Assembly (NCBI RefSeq): GCF_014695725.1
Contig: NZ_JACJOU010000007.1
Location: 62,001-126,000, forward strand
Direction of reading: 5' to 3'
From: Microcoleus sp. FACHB-672
GTDB taxonomy: Bacteria; Cyanobacteriota; Cyanobacteriia; Cyanobacteriales; Oscillatoriaceae
Length of the DNA stretch: 64,000 nt
Part shown: positions 8,392 through 16,284 of the stretch, one piece after another
Layout: each line of letters opens with the position of its first letter
Position numbering within the stretch: the first letter of the stretch is position 1
Notes under the pieces: model-generated
What the model was told of the DNA's origin: nothing
What the model saw: the letters and a program-made list of their open reading frames with translations, nothing else
Database searches by the model: none
Position numbers and translations under genes: made by a program

Positions 8392-9288
8392 CTAGATAAA
8401 ATCTGCAAAACTTCGCTCAACCCAGCGAAAGACGGTTGAGCCTATGATAAAAAACGCAATCGCGCCTGCCACAGATAGACTTAACCCGATCAAACTAAAG
8501 TTCCCCTGTCCCGTCACTGCAAACCGGCACAGCTCAATCAGTCCCGCCATCGGGTTGAGGTAGTAAAACGGACGAATTGAAGCCGGCACGAGATTAACCG
8601 AATACACAATAGGAGAAGCATACAGCCAAATTTGCATCACGAAAGGCACAGCATACTGAAAATCTCGATATTTAACATTCAGCGCCGCTAGCAGCATCCC
8701 CACACCGGCACCCAAGATCATCGTCACCACCATTGCTACCGGCAGCAGCAGCAAACTCCAAGTTGGTCTGAGATGATAGATATAAGTGAGCGGCAATAGT
8801 AAAAACAGCGACACTGCGAAATCGACCCATGCTGAACCCACAGCAGCCAAAGGAATAATTAATCGCGGGAAATACACCTTCGAGATCAGCCGTTCCTCAG
8901 CAATCAGGCTGCTGCCGGCCCGCGTCAAGCCATCGGAAAACAGCCCCCATAATATCAAAGCCGAGTAACTAAAAATCGGATATGGAATGCCATCCGAGGG
9001 AATCTTAGCAAAATTCCCAAAAACCACCGTAAAAATCCCCATTGCCACCAACGGCTGCAACAACACCCAGCCGATGCCAATGGCAGTTTGCTTGTAACGC
9101 ACGCTAACTTGCCGCAGTGCCAGCATCCACAGGAGATCCCGGTACTCCCAAAACTCTTGGATCGCGGCTTTTAAAGATTGCCTGCCAGGGCGAATAATCG
9201 TAATTTTGTTAGTGACTGACACTGATTCACCGGAGAAATTACGTTGACACAAAGTTACAGGGGCGATCTTTGCCTTCACCGGCAGCAA
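8392..9288 (-). CDS. wzm: ABC-2 type permease for polysaccharide export
   Basis: This integral membrane permease has the start of the ABC-2 fold (YRDLLWMLALRQVSVRYKQT, then IGWVLLQPLVAMGIFTVVFG) and about six hydrophobic segments. The pattern ends with YASPIVYSVNLVP...YYLNPMAGLIELCR, typical of Wzm/TagG/RfbA permeases. It is the first gene of the operon and is coupled to wzt with one base between stop and start. The listed start is TTG at 9288 with an AGGGA upstream. A GTG at 9232 would give about 279 residues and is also plausible. Confidence 0.88.
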   Translation of the reverse strand: MLPVKAKIAPVTLCQRNFSGESVSVTNKITIIRPGRQSLKAAIQEFWEYRDLLWMLALRQVSVRYKQTAIGIGWVLLQPLVAMGIFTVVFGNFAKIPSDGIPYPIFSYSALILWGLFSDGLTRAGSSLIAEERLISKVYFPRLIIPLAAVGSAWVDFAVSLFLLLPLTYIYHLRPTWSLLLLPVAMVVTMILGAGVGMLLAALNVKYRDFQYAVPFVMQIWLYASPIVYSVNLVPASIRPFYYLNPMAGLIELCRFAVTGQGNFSLIGLSLSVAGAIAFFIIGSTVFRWVERSFADFI

Positions 9289-9352
9289 TCGTCCCTGCTC
9301 TTCACTTTAAACCTTAAGCTGTCAGCGTGTCTCTAACAACCGGCTGCATTCC

Positions 9353-11974
9353 TTACTGAGCAGTCAGCAACTCTGCCGGCAGGCGTTTGAAGGCGAGGCG
9401 CTCATTTTCGATATCCACATAAATCGTGTCGCCGTCGTTGAATTCTGCCCGGAGAATACCCTTGGCAATTTGGGTTTCTAACTCGCGCTGAATTGCACGT
9501 TTCAGGGGGCGGGCACCGTAAACCGGATCATACCCGACTTCTGCCAAAAAGTCAAGAGCTGCGTCGGATAGCTTTAGAGACATTTTCCGATCACCCAGTC
9601 GTTTTTCTAAACGCGCAACTTGCAACTTGACAATCTGCCGCAGTTCGGACTTCTGTAAGCCGTGGAAGATGATGGCTTCATCAATGCGGTTGAGGAATTC
9701 CGGACGGAAGCTGTTTCGCATTGCCTCCATGACGCGAGAGCGCATTTCTTCATACCGGCCTTCATCACCGGCAATATCCAAGATGTACTGGGAACCGATA
9801 TTGCTGGTCATAATGATGATCGTATTTTTGAAGTCTACCGTATGGCCTTGAGCATCGGTAACGCGACCATCATCAAGAATTTGCAGCATCACGTTGAAGA
9901 CATCGGGGTGAGCTTTTTCGATTTCGTCGAACAAAATCACCGCATAAGGACGCCGGCGAATTGCTTCAGTTAACTGTCCACCTTCGTCGTAGCCAACATA
10001 TCCCGGAGGCGCACCAATTAGGCGAGAAACTGCGTGTTTCTCCATATACTCCGACATATCAATCCGCACCATCGCTTCTTCGGTATCAAAGAGATAAGCG
10101 GCGAGTGCTTTGGCGAGTTCGGTCTTGCCAACGCCGGTAGGGCCGAGGAAAATAAAGCTAGCGACAGGCCGGTTGGGGTCAGCAAGACCGGCACGGGAAC
10201 GCTGAATCGCATCGGCAACCGCAGTCACGGCTTCATCTTGACCGATGACGCGCCGGTGCAGTTCATCTTCTAAGTGCAATAGTTTTTGCATTTCAGATTC
10301 CACCAGTTTGCTGATGGGAATTCCTGTCCACTTTGAGATGATTTCTGCTATGTCGGATTCGGTGACTTCTTCGCGCAGCAGGGTTCGTCCGCTGGTTTGC
10401 GCTTGTTCTAATTGCGTTTCCGCTTCTTCAAGCTGCCGGTGTAAATCGGTTAACTTGCCGTATTTCAACTCAGCAGCACGGTTGAGATCGTAGTCGCGTT
10501 CTGCTTGGCTAATCTCAACATTCACCCGATCAATCTCTTCTTTAATCGCCTGAATTTGGTTGATGACATCTTTTTCAGATTGCCATTGCGCGTTCAGACT
10601 GTGCTGTTCTTCTTTCAGGTTGCCGAGGTCTTTTTCCAGACGTTCTAACCGTTCTAAGGAAGCCGGATCGCTTTCTTTTCGCAGCGATAGCCGCTCCATT
10701 TCTAACTGCAAAATTTTGCGGTCGATTTCGTCGAGTTCTTCGGGTTTGGAGGTAATCTCCATTTTCAACCGCGCGGCGGCTTCATCGACTAAGTCAATGG
10801 CTTTGTCGGGAAGGAAGCGATCGCTAATGTAGCGGGTTGACAGGGTTGCGGCTGCAACTAAGGCGCTGTCGGAGATTTTAACGCCGTGGTGAACTTCGTA
10901 GCGCTCTTTAAGTCCGCGCAAAATAGAGATGGTGTCTTCAACGCTGGGTTGATCGACGTAGACTTGCTGAAACCGGCGTTCAAGTGCGGCATCTTTTTCG
11001 ATGTATTTGCGGTATTCGTCAAGGGTTGTCGCCCCGATACAGCGCAGTTCGCCTCTTGCCAGCATGGGTTTGAGCAAGTTGCCGGCATCCATTGCACCTT
11101 GAGTTGCGCCGGCACCCACGACGGTGTGGATTTCATCAACAAACATGATGATTTGCCCGCGAGAGTCGGTAACTTCTTTGAGGACAGCTTTCAAGCGTTC
11201 TTCAAATTCACCTCGATATTTTGCGCCGGCAATTAAGGCACCCATATCTAGGGCGATCAATTTGCGGTCTTTCAGAGATTGGGGCACGTCGCCCGATACA
11301 ATCCGTTGAGCGAGTCCTTCCGCGATTGCAGTTTTCCCGACCCCCGGTTCGCCAATCAAAACTGGGTTATTTTTGGTGCGGCGCGAGAGAATCTGAATGG
11401 TGCGGCGAATTTCTTCATCCCGCCCAATTACGGGGTCTAGTTTACCCTGGCGAGCGGCGTCTGTGAGGTCGCGGCCATATTTTTCCAGGGATTGATATTT
11501 CCCTTCGGGATTTTGATCGGTCACTTTTTGACTCCCCCGGATTTCGTCAATCGTCGTTTTGAGTTTGGCTTCCTCTAGTCTAAATTCTTGGAATAGACCT
11601 TTGCCGAAGCGATCGTCTTTGGCATACGCCAGCAGAAGATGCTCAATGGAGATATATTCGTCTTCATACTTTTTACGATAGTCTTCGGCGCGATCTAATA
11701 AGGTGTCGAGGCTCCGTCCTAGGTAGATGGAACTGCCGCCGCCGGAGATTTTGGGCTGCCGGTTGATGAATTCGTCGGTGCGATCGCTTAGTCGCTGAAC
11801 GTTAACGCCGAGTTTGCTTAGAACACTGCTCACTAACCCTTCTTGTTCAAGTAGGGCTTTCATCAGGTGTTCGCTTTCGAGTTGTTGTTGCTGGCCGGCT
11901 TTGGCAATGTCTGGGGTGCGAACAATGGCTTCCCAGGCTTTTTCGGTGAATTGGTTGGGATTGGTTGGTTGCAT
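9353..11974 (-). CDS. clpB: ATP-dependent disaggregase ClpB
   Basis: ClpB is a hexameric AAA+ disaggregase that works with DnaK to rescue aggregated proteins in the cytoplasm. The 873-residue product has the N-terminal Clp repeat domain ([10 protein letters not shown]...[11 protein letters not shown]), AAA1 with GEPGVGKT near residue 206, a long middle coiled coil (about residues 400-530), and AAA2 with GPTGVGKT near 608. It ends with the ClpB-type domain containing [12 protein letters not shown]. The coiled-coil insert and the absence of a ClpP-binding IGF-type loop separate it from ClpA/ClpC. Length is normal. It follows the last base of the wzm region by 64 bp but is a separate housekeeping gene. 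No CIRCE element was found upstream. Confidence 0.96.
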   Translation of the reverse strand: MQPTNPNQFTEKAWEAIVRTPDIAKAGQQQQLESEHLMKALLEQEGLVSSVLSKLGVNVQRLSDRTDEFINRQPKISGGGSSIYLGRSLDTLLDRAEDYRKKYEDEYISIEHLLLAYAKDDRFGKGLFQEFRLEEAKLKTTIDEIRGSQKVTDQNPEGKYQSLEKYGRDLTDAARQGKLDPVIGRDEEIRRTIQILSRRTKNNPVLIGEPGVGKTAIAEGLAQRIVSGDVPQSLKDRKLIALDMGALIAGAKYRGEFEERLKAVLKEVTDSRGQIIMFVDEIHTVVGAGATQGAMDAGNLLKPMLARGELRCIGATTLDEYRKYIEKDAALERRFQQVYVDQPSVEDTISILRGLKERYEVHHGVKISDSALVAAATLSTRYISDRFLPDKAIDLVDEAAARLKMEITSKPEELDEIDRKILQLEMERLSLRKESDPASLERLERLEKDLGNLKEEQHSLNAQWQSEKDVINQIQAIKEEIDRVNVEISQAERDYDLNRAAELKYGKLTDLHRQLEEAETQLEQAQTSGRTLLREEVTESDIAEIISKWTGIPISKLVESEMQKLLHLEDELHRRVIGQDEAVTAVADAIQRSRAGLADPNRPVASFIFLGPTGVGKTELAKALAAYLFDTEEAMVRIDMSEYMEKHAVSRLIGAPPGYVGYDEGGQLTEAIRRRPYAVILFDEIEKAHPDVFNVMLQILDDGRVTDAQGHTVDFKNTIIIMTSNIGSQYILDIAGDEGRYEEMRSRVMEAMRNSFRPEFLNRIDEAIIFHGLQKSELRQIVKLQVARLEKRLGDRKMSLKLSDAALDFLAEVGYDPVYGARPLKRAIQRELETQIAKGILRAEFNDGDTIYVDIENERLAFKRLPAELLTAQ

Positions 11975-12444
11975 AATTTGTAATCGTCTCTACGCTGTGA
12001 TTTCAGGTTGACTGGACACTCATCTGTCAGCTTTAGCGAAGGAACGCGCTTGTAAGGGAATGGGGGTTGAGCCGGCACAGTGTTGTAGGGGCGTCCTGCT
12101 CACTGAATATATTCTCCGGTTACATCGAATCAGGGTGCCTAGGTTCGCTCCTACGCTGGGGCTGAATGCTTTACCTGTCAAACATTGTAGACATATCCGA
12201 ACTCCTACAGAGATCGGGTTTTACGTCTTTCTCCATAGGTATTACCCTCCTGTAGTAGTAGATTTTTTCCTTAACCTTCTGCTAAACTTCTCTTAAATAA
12301 AGCTTCATCTTAAAATCGCAAACTCTGCCTTTAAGTTCACTTGGGTTCGTGCAAGTGGCTTATTTGCCATGCTTTTCAGCAGCTATTCCCTATCAAGCGC
12401 TTGTAGCGCCCAATTTAAAGTTTTTCAACAGGACTGAAAGCAAC
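11975..12444. other. Intergenic region between divergent clpB and membrane-protein gene
   Basis: About 470 bp lie between the start of clpB (minus) and the chosen start of the membrane protein (plus). The open frames in it are short and look like chance. It must hold the promoters of both genes, but I see no CIRCE inverted repeat, riboswitch or convincing sigma-70 pair. The stretch at 12250-12310 is AT-rich and could contain the rightward promoter. Confidence 0.4.
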
Positions 12445-13176
12445 ATGGAAAAAACTAATTTACACATCGAATCAATTTTTATACCGAGAGATCGCTCTAC
12501 AAGTCTGCGGCAGATATCGTTGTGGGCTTACTTACCCATTATTAGCATTTTAGCAATTGTTGCTTGGCAAGCGGAAATTCCTTTAGGCAATTTGACTCGC
12601 GATCCTTTAGTAACGGTCGAACAACCCTTTTATATTGGGTTCTTCTCTAATATTGGCATTTTGTTCTGGTGTGCGGCTGCGGCTATCTGCTTGTTTAGTT
12701 TTGCTTTGCTGCAAAATCATTACCGCAGTCGCAGGATGCACTCCTTTATTTTATACTCTGGAATTTTAACTTCGGTTCTGCTTCTCGATGATTTATTCAT
12801 GATTCACGAAGAGGTTGCGCCTAAATATTTATTCGTTCCTGAAAAATTTGTTTACTTAATTTATGCATTAATGCTGCTTGTTTATTTAGTCAAGTTTAGG
12901 AAAACTATCTTAAAAACCGATTTTAGTTTATTAGTTTTAGCGCTGGCTTGGTTTGCACTCTCAATTGTTTTTGATAAAGGGATTATTCCGTTATCACCTT
13001 CTTTACTGGAACGTGGATTTGATTTCTATCTAGAGGATGCCGCGAAGCTTTTAGGAATTGTTAGTTGGTTTGCTTACTTGGCAAAAGTGTGTGGAGACTG
13101 TATTAAAGCCTTTCTGGATCAGCGAACGGATATCGGTTCCCTCAGTGATTCCCCTGCTGTGCAACAAATCAAGTAA
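12445..13176 (+). CDS. Multi-pass membrane protein with LDD-x4-HEE and LED motifs
   Basis: The 243-residue product has about six hydrophobic helices (YLPIISILAIVAWQ, IGILFWCAAAAICLFSFALL, FILYSGILTSVLLLDDLF and others). Acidic/histidine motifs lie inside or next to helices: LLLDDLFMIHEE around residues 107-118 and FYLEDAAKLLGIV near the end. The protein at 62633-63397 has the same arrangement (FSLDEAISLHEI, then CLEEFLEMAGIV), so the two appear to be distant relatives. I do not recognise a named family. The ATG at 12445 is chosen because residues before it are not membrane-like; a longer frame begins at 12349. A terminator follows at 13197. Confidence 0.65.
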   Translation: MEKTNLHIESIFIPRDRSTSLRQISLWAYLPIISILAIVAWQAEIPLGNLTRDPLVTVEQPFYIGFFSNIGILFWCAAAAICLFSFALLQNHYRSRRMHSFILYSGILTSVLLLDDLFMIHEEVAPKYLFVPEKFVYLIYALMLLVYLVKFRKTILKTDFSLLVLALAWFALSIVFDKGIIPLSPSLLERGFDFYLEDAAKLLGIVSWFAYLAKVCGDCIKAFLDQRTDIGSLSDSPAVQQIK

Positions 13177-13196
13177 TTAACTAGATTCATCCTCAC

Positions 13197-13233
13197 ATCA
13201 CCACTCAGCTAAAAAAACGGCTGGGTGATTTTT
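13197..13233 (+). terminator. Intrinsic terminator after the membrane-protein gene
   Basis: ATCACC-(ACT)-CAGC at 13197-13209 pairs with GCTGGGTGAT at 13220-13229 across an A-rich loop, and a T-rich tract follows directly. It lies 21 bp after the stop codon at 13176. Confidence 0.75.
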
Positions 13234-13433
13234 CTTTTCAGAATTGTAAATTGGTTTGGCGGGGTGTGGGTTCGGTATTTACTTAATCTGAGATAGGCAT
13301 TACCGCACCTTAGGCTGCCGGCTGCACTTCTGGGTGTGTTTGAGGGAAGCCGGCGTCAAACTCTTTGCCTCAAGGCGATCCCAGTTTTCTGAAAATAATG
13401 TAAACTTCTGTAAAGAGCGTAAAAGAGTAATTT

Positions 13434-13868
13434 ATGACGAGCAATCAAGGATTTGGCAAAGTTAAGTCAACCAAGAAGTCAGGCAAAAGCTCGGAAAAAC
13501 GGGCGGTTGCGTCTCAGAAGTATGACAAAATGAAGGAAGAAGGGCTGCCAGAGTTTAATATTTATATGCGGATTAAGGATAAGAAAAACTGGTTTCCTGT
13601 AGGTTCTTTGGCGGTGAATCGTAGCAGCCACATAGAGCGTGCTATTTTTGAAAACTTGGAAGCGTTGCGTGAAGGCGGCTTTCGTTTGTTTCCGATGCTA
13701 CGGAAGCATCAGCAGAATTTAGAATATGGCTATAAGTTAAAGGGAAAAGAATTTGCGGATGAGGCGATTCAGGTTGCGGTTCCTCCGAAGCCGTCTGCCG
13801 ACAATTTTATTCAAAATGCGATTGCTCAGGTTAAGAATAGCGTTTCCGGTTTGTTAAAGCGCGGTTAA
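13434..13868 (+). CDS. HHL1-like protein (cyanobacterial/chloroplast photoprotection family)
   Basis: This is a 144-residue basic protein. The motifs LPEFNIYMRIKDKKNWFPVG and EYGYKLKGKEFADEAIQVAV match the HHL1 (hypersensitive to high light 1) family as I remember it. That family is shared by cyanobacteria and plastids; in plants the protein helps protect and repair photosystem II. The first ~30 residues are Lys/Ser-rich (KSTKKSGKSSEKRAVASQKY) and look disordered. There is no transmembrane segment in this cyanobacterial version. It stands alone between a terminator and the nuclease-ParA gene. The family call is from memory of the conserved core; its role in cyanobacteria is inferred. Confidence 0.75.
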   Translation: MTSNQGFGKVKSTKKSGKSSEKRAVASQKYDKMKEEGLPEFNIYMRIKDKKNWFPVGSLAVNRSSHIERAIFENLEALREGGFRLFPMLRKHQQNLEYGYKLKGKEFADEAIQVAVPPKPSADNFIQNAIAQVKNSVSGLLKRG

Positions 13869-14055
13869 GTTTTTTCGCTGCTAATAATTAATGTCACAGC
13901 GAGGGAGGAATGCACTCACTCGCTTTTTTCGTGTCTGCCGGTGATGTTGCAAAATGTGATAATCGTTGTGATCGTGCCGGCTTAAAAAAGATTACGCTGA
14001 GAGAGAATCAAACGTTAGTTCCCAATCGATGCAGCGCTAGAGAGGTAAGATACAG

Positions 14056-15561
14056 GTGAACTTCAATCCTGAGCTTTGCCGCAACGAGAGCGAAGTTGAA
14101 AGTAAACTGATTGTCAGTTATCTGTTGCCGAAGTTAGGTTATCCTCCTGAAACTTGGCATCAAGAGGTTGCATTCGGCACGATTCGTTTAGATTTCTTAG
14201 CATTTGCAACGCAAGTGATTCCATTTGTGTTGGATGCGAATTCGCCGTTGAGTGTTGTCATGGAGGCGAAATCTCCCCGGCAAAATTTAGATCGTCATGT
14301 TCTAAAATTCCGGCGTTATTTAACGAGCTTGAATGTCAAATATGGATTGCTCACGAATGGTCATTTTATCAGAATTTATGAAAGAGTACCCAATGACATC
14401 AGGCTCGTTTTTCAGTGTGGTGGAAAAGAGGTTGAAGCGAGAATAAATAATATTTATGCAATTATTGGGAGAGAGAGTTTAAAGGAGAAGCCGGTTATAG
14501 AATCTCCAGCTATTCTCCCAATTCAGAGTAATTTAAGCCTTACTCAAGTTAATCAAGAGGTTCCAGATTCTCAGCCGGTTATCCTCACTCCTCAAGGTTC
14601 CCCTAATTTAAGTAATTCCGAAGTTCCGTCGCCGCAGCCGGCTAATCTTGATACTCAATCTCTCTTGAATTCAAATTCTGAAGAAAAAAGGAAACCTACT
14701 GTGAAAGTTATTGCGGTTTATCATAACAAAGGCGGCGTAGGGAAGACAACCGTTACAGTAAATTTAGCAGCCGCACTAAGCCGAAAAGGAAAAAGAGTTC
14801 TTGTCATCGATTTGGATAGCCAAGCAAATACGACATTTGCCACAGGTTTAATAAAATTTGATGATGAGGAACAGGATAATTTAAAAGAATGTAATATTCG
14901 CCACGTCTTGCAGTCAGAAGACTTTTACTCTATTCAAGAAGTTGCTAAAGAGTCTGAGTTTAACAATCCGGAAATTGATGTTCTGCCGGCTCACATTACT
15001 TTAATGCAGTATGAAAATGAATTGAATCAGCTAGATTACAGTAAGCTCATGCTGTTGCAAAAATTGAAGGATGTCGAAGATAAATATGACATTGTGATTA
15101 TTGATACTCCACCCTCTTTAAACTTATATGCAAGAATTGCTCTGATTACGGCTGATTATTTAATTATTCCCTCCGATCTCAAGCCATTTGCCAACCAGGG
15201 ATTATTAAATGTGAAAGATTTTGTTAAAAAAACAAACGAGTTTAGAAAGTTTATCGGTAAAGATAAAGTTGAAATCCTGGGAGTGCTTCCTTGTAAAATT
15301 TCAACCAATGCTAGATTTAGAGAATATACGTTGCCGGCTCATATAGAGCTTGTGCCAAAACGATATGACTTAAAAGTGATGAAGTCTATAATTTATCAAA
15401 GAGAGGAGCTATCTAAATGCCTTGAACAAAGTCAGGATGTAGGAAATCTGCAAATACCCGATCCTAAGTCTGTATTTGATTATAAGCCAGATGGAGACTC
15501 AGCTAAAGAATTTGAGCAGCTAGCTAAAGAGGTATTAAAAGGAATAGGGGGAACGAAATGA
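14056..15561 (+). CDS. HsdR-N/PD-(D/E)XK nuclease-like domain fused to ParA ATPase
   Basis: This 501-residue fusion has three parts. Residues 1-150 resemble the type I restriction HsdR N-terminal nuclease domain: IRLDFLAF with D46, then VVMEAKSPRQNLDRH with E70-x-K72, giving the D...ExK catalytic pattern. Residues 155-212 are a Ser/Pro/Asn-rich linker. The rest is a ParA/Soj ATPase with a deviant Walker A, KGGVGKTT, at 225-232, VLVIDLDSQAN, and IVIIDTPPSLNLYARIAL. The GTG start at 14056 has AGAGGTA upstream. Its stop overlaps the next gene's ATG as ATGA, so the two are translationally coupled like parA-parB. A nuclease domain on a partition ATPase is unusual; whether it cuts DNA is unknown. 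Confidence 0.8.
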   Translation: MNFNPELCRNESEVESKLIVSYLLPKLGYPPETWHQEVAFGTIRLDFLAFATQVIPFVLDANSPLSVVMEAKSPRQNLDRHVLKFRRYLTSLNVKYGLLTNGHFIRIYERVPNDIRLVFQCGGKEVEARINNIYAIIGRESLKEKPVIESPAILPIQSNLSLTQVNQEVPDSQPVILTPQGSPNLSNSEVPSPQPANLDTQSLLNSNSEEKRKPTVKVIAVYHNKGGVGKTTVTVNLAAALSRKGKRVLVIDLDSQANTTFATGLIKFDDEEQDNLKECNIRHVLQSEDFYSIQEVAKESEFNNPEIDVLPAHITLMQYENELNQLDYSKLMLLQKLKDVEDKYDIVIIDTPPSLNLYARIALITADYLIIPSDLKPFANQGLLNVKDFVKKTNEFRKFIGKDKVEILGVLPCKISTNARFREYTLPAHIELVPKRYDLKVMKSIIYQREELSKCLEQSQDVGNLQIPDPKSVFDYKPDGDSAKEFEQLAKEVLKGIGGTK

Positions 15562-16259
15562 AACTGTCAACTTCGCTTGTAGCGGTTAAGAAAATTACTT
15601 CAAAGGCTCCCAATTCAAATTTTTTAGAAACCGATATCAACCAGGCTGCTCAATTAATTTTAAAAGCTGGTGGCTTAATTAATCCCATCATTATTCGTCG
15701 AACCAGCATCACGTCTTATGAAGTCGTTGATGGACACTTTGAATATTACGTGGCTGTTAAGGCAAGGGAAATTGATCCGCTGAATGGTGAGAATATTGCT
15801 GCATACATCATTGAACCTGACAATGAGGAAGTTTTGTTATCTCAAATTAAAGCACTGAGAAGGCGAGAAGGTGATAATCTAAGAGAGGAAACAATTCAAC
15901 CGGCACCTTCATCTAGCATTGAATCTCAACCATTACAACCGTCTTCTTCTCCTGAAAACCAAGATATTAAAAATTTAGTTCAGCAACTTGAGCAATCATT
16001 GGCAGCAATTCTTAGCAGTAAGATTGAAGAATCTGTCAAGACGCTAGAAGCAAACTTGAAAAGTGAATTGTTAGAAGCTATCCGCAACGAAATTAGCCAA
16101 CAGAAACTTCAGACAACAACTAAAACTACAGCGTCAAACTATGGCACAATGAAGGTAGCGCAGCTTAAAGAAGTTGCCAGGGAATTAAATATACCGGGAC
16201 GCGCCGGCATGAAAAAAGAGCAACTGATTGCAGCTATCAATAAGGCTGAATCAAGTTAA
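15558..16259 (+). CDS. ParB-like protein with C-terminal SAP/Rho-N domain
   Basis: The 233-residue product has three parts. Residues 5-95 resemble a ParB/Srx-type domain (INQAAQLILKAGGLINPIII, then SYEVVDGHFEYYVAVKAREI). Residues 125-190 form a likely coiled coil (IKNLVQQLEQSLAAIL...LKSELLEAIRNEIS). The last ~35 residues, MKVAQLKEVARELNIPGRAG followed by MKKEQLIAAI, fit a SAP/Rho-N helix-extension-helix that binds nucleic acid. No classic ParB HTH or CTP-binding GxxRxxA motif is evident, so it is not a standard ParB. It overlaps the upstream ParA-fusion gene by 4 bp and is its probable partner. It ends 25 bp from the convergent ATPase gene. Confidence 0.72.
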   Translation: MKLSTSLVAVKKITSKAPNSNFLETDINQAAQLILKAGGLINPIIIRRTSITSYEVVDGHFEYYVAVKAREIDPLNGENIAAYIIEPDNEEVLLSQIKALRRREGDNLREETIQPAPSSSIESQPLQPSSSPENQDIKNLVQQLEQSLAAILSSKIEESVKTLEANLKSELLEAIRNEISQQKLQTTTKTTASNYGTMKVAQLKEVARELNIPGRAGMKKEQLIAAINKAESS

Positions 16260-16284
16260 ATCAATTGATTGTAAATCTTTTCAC

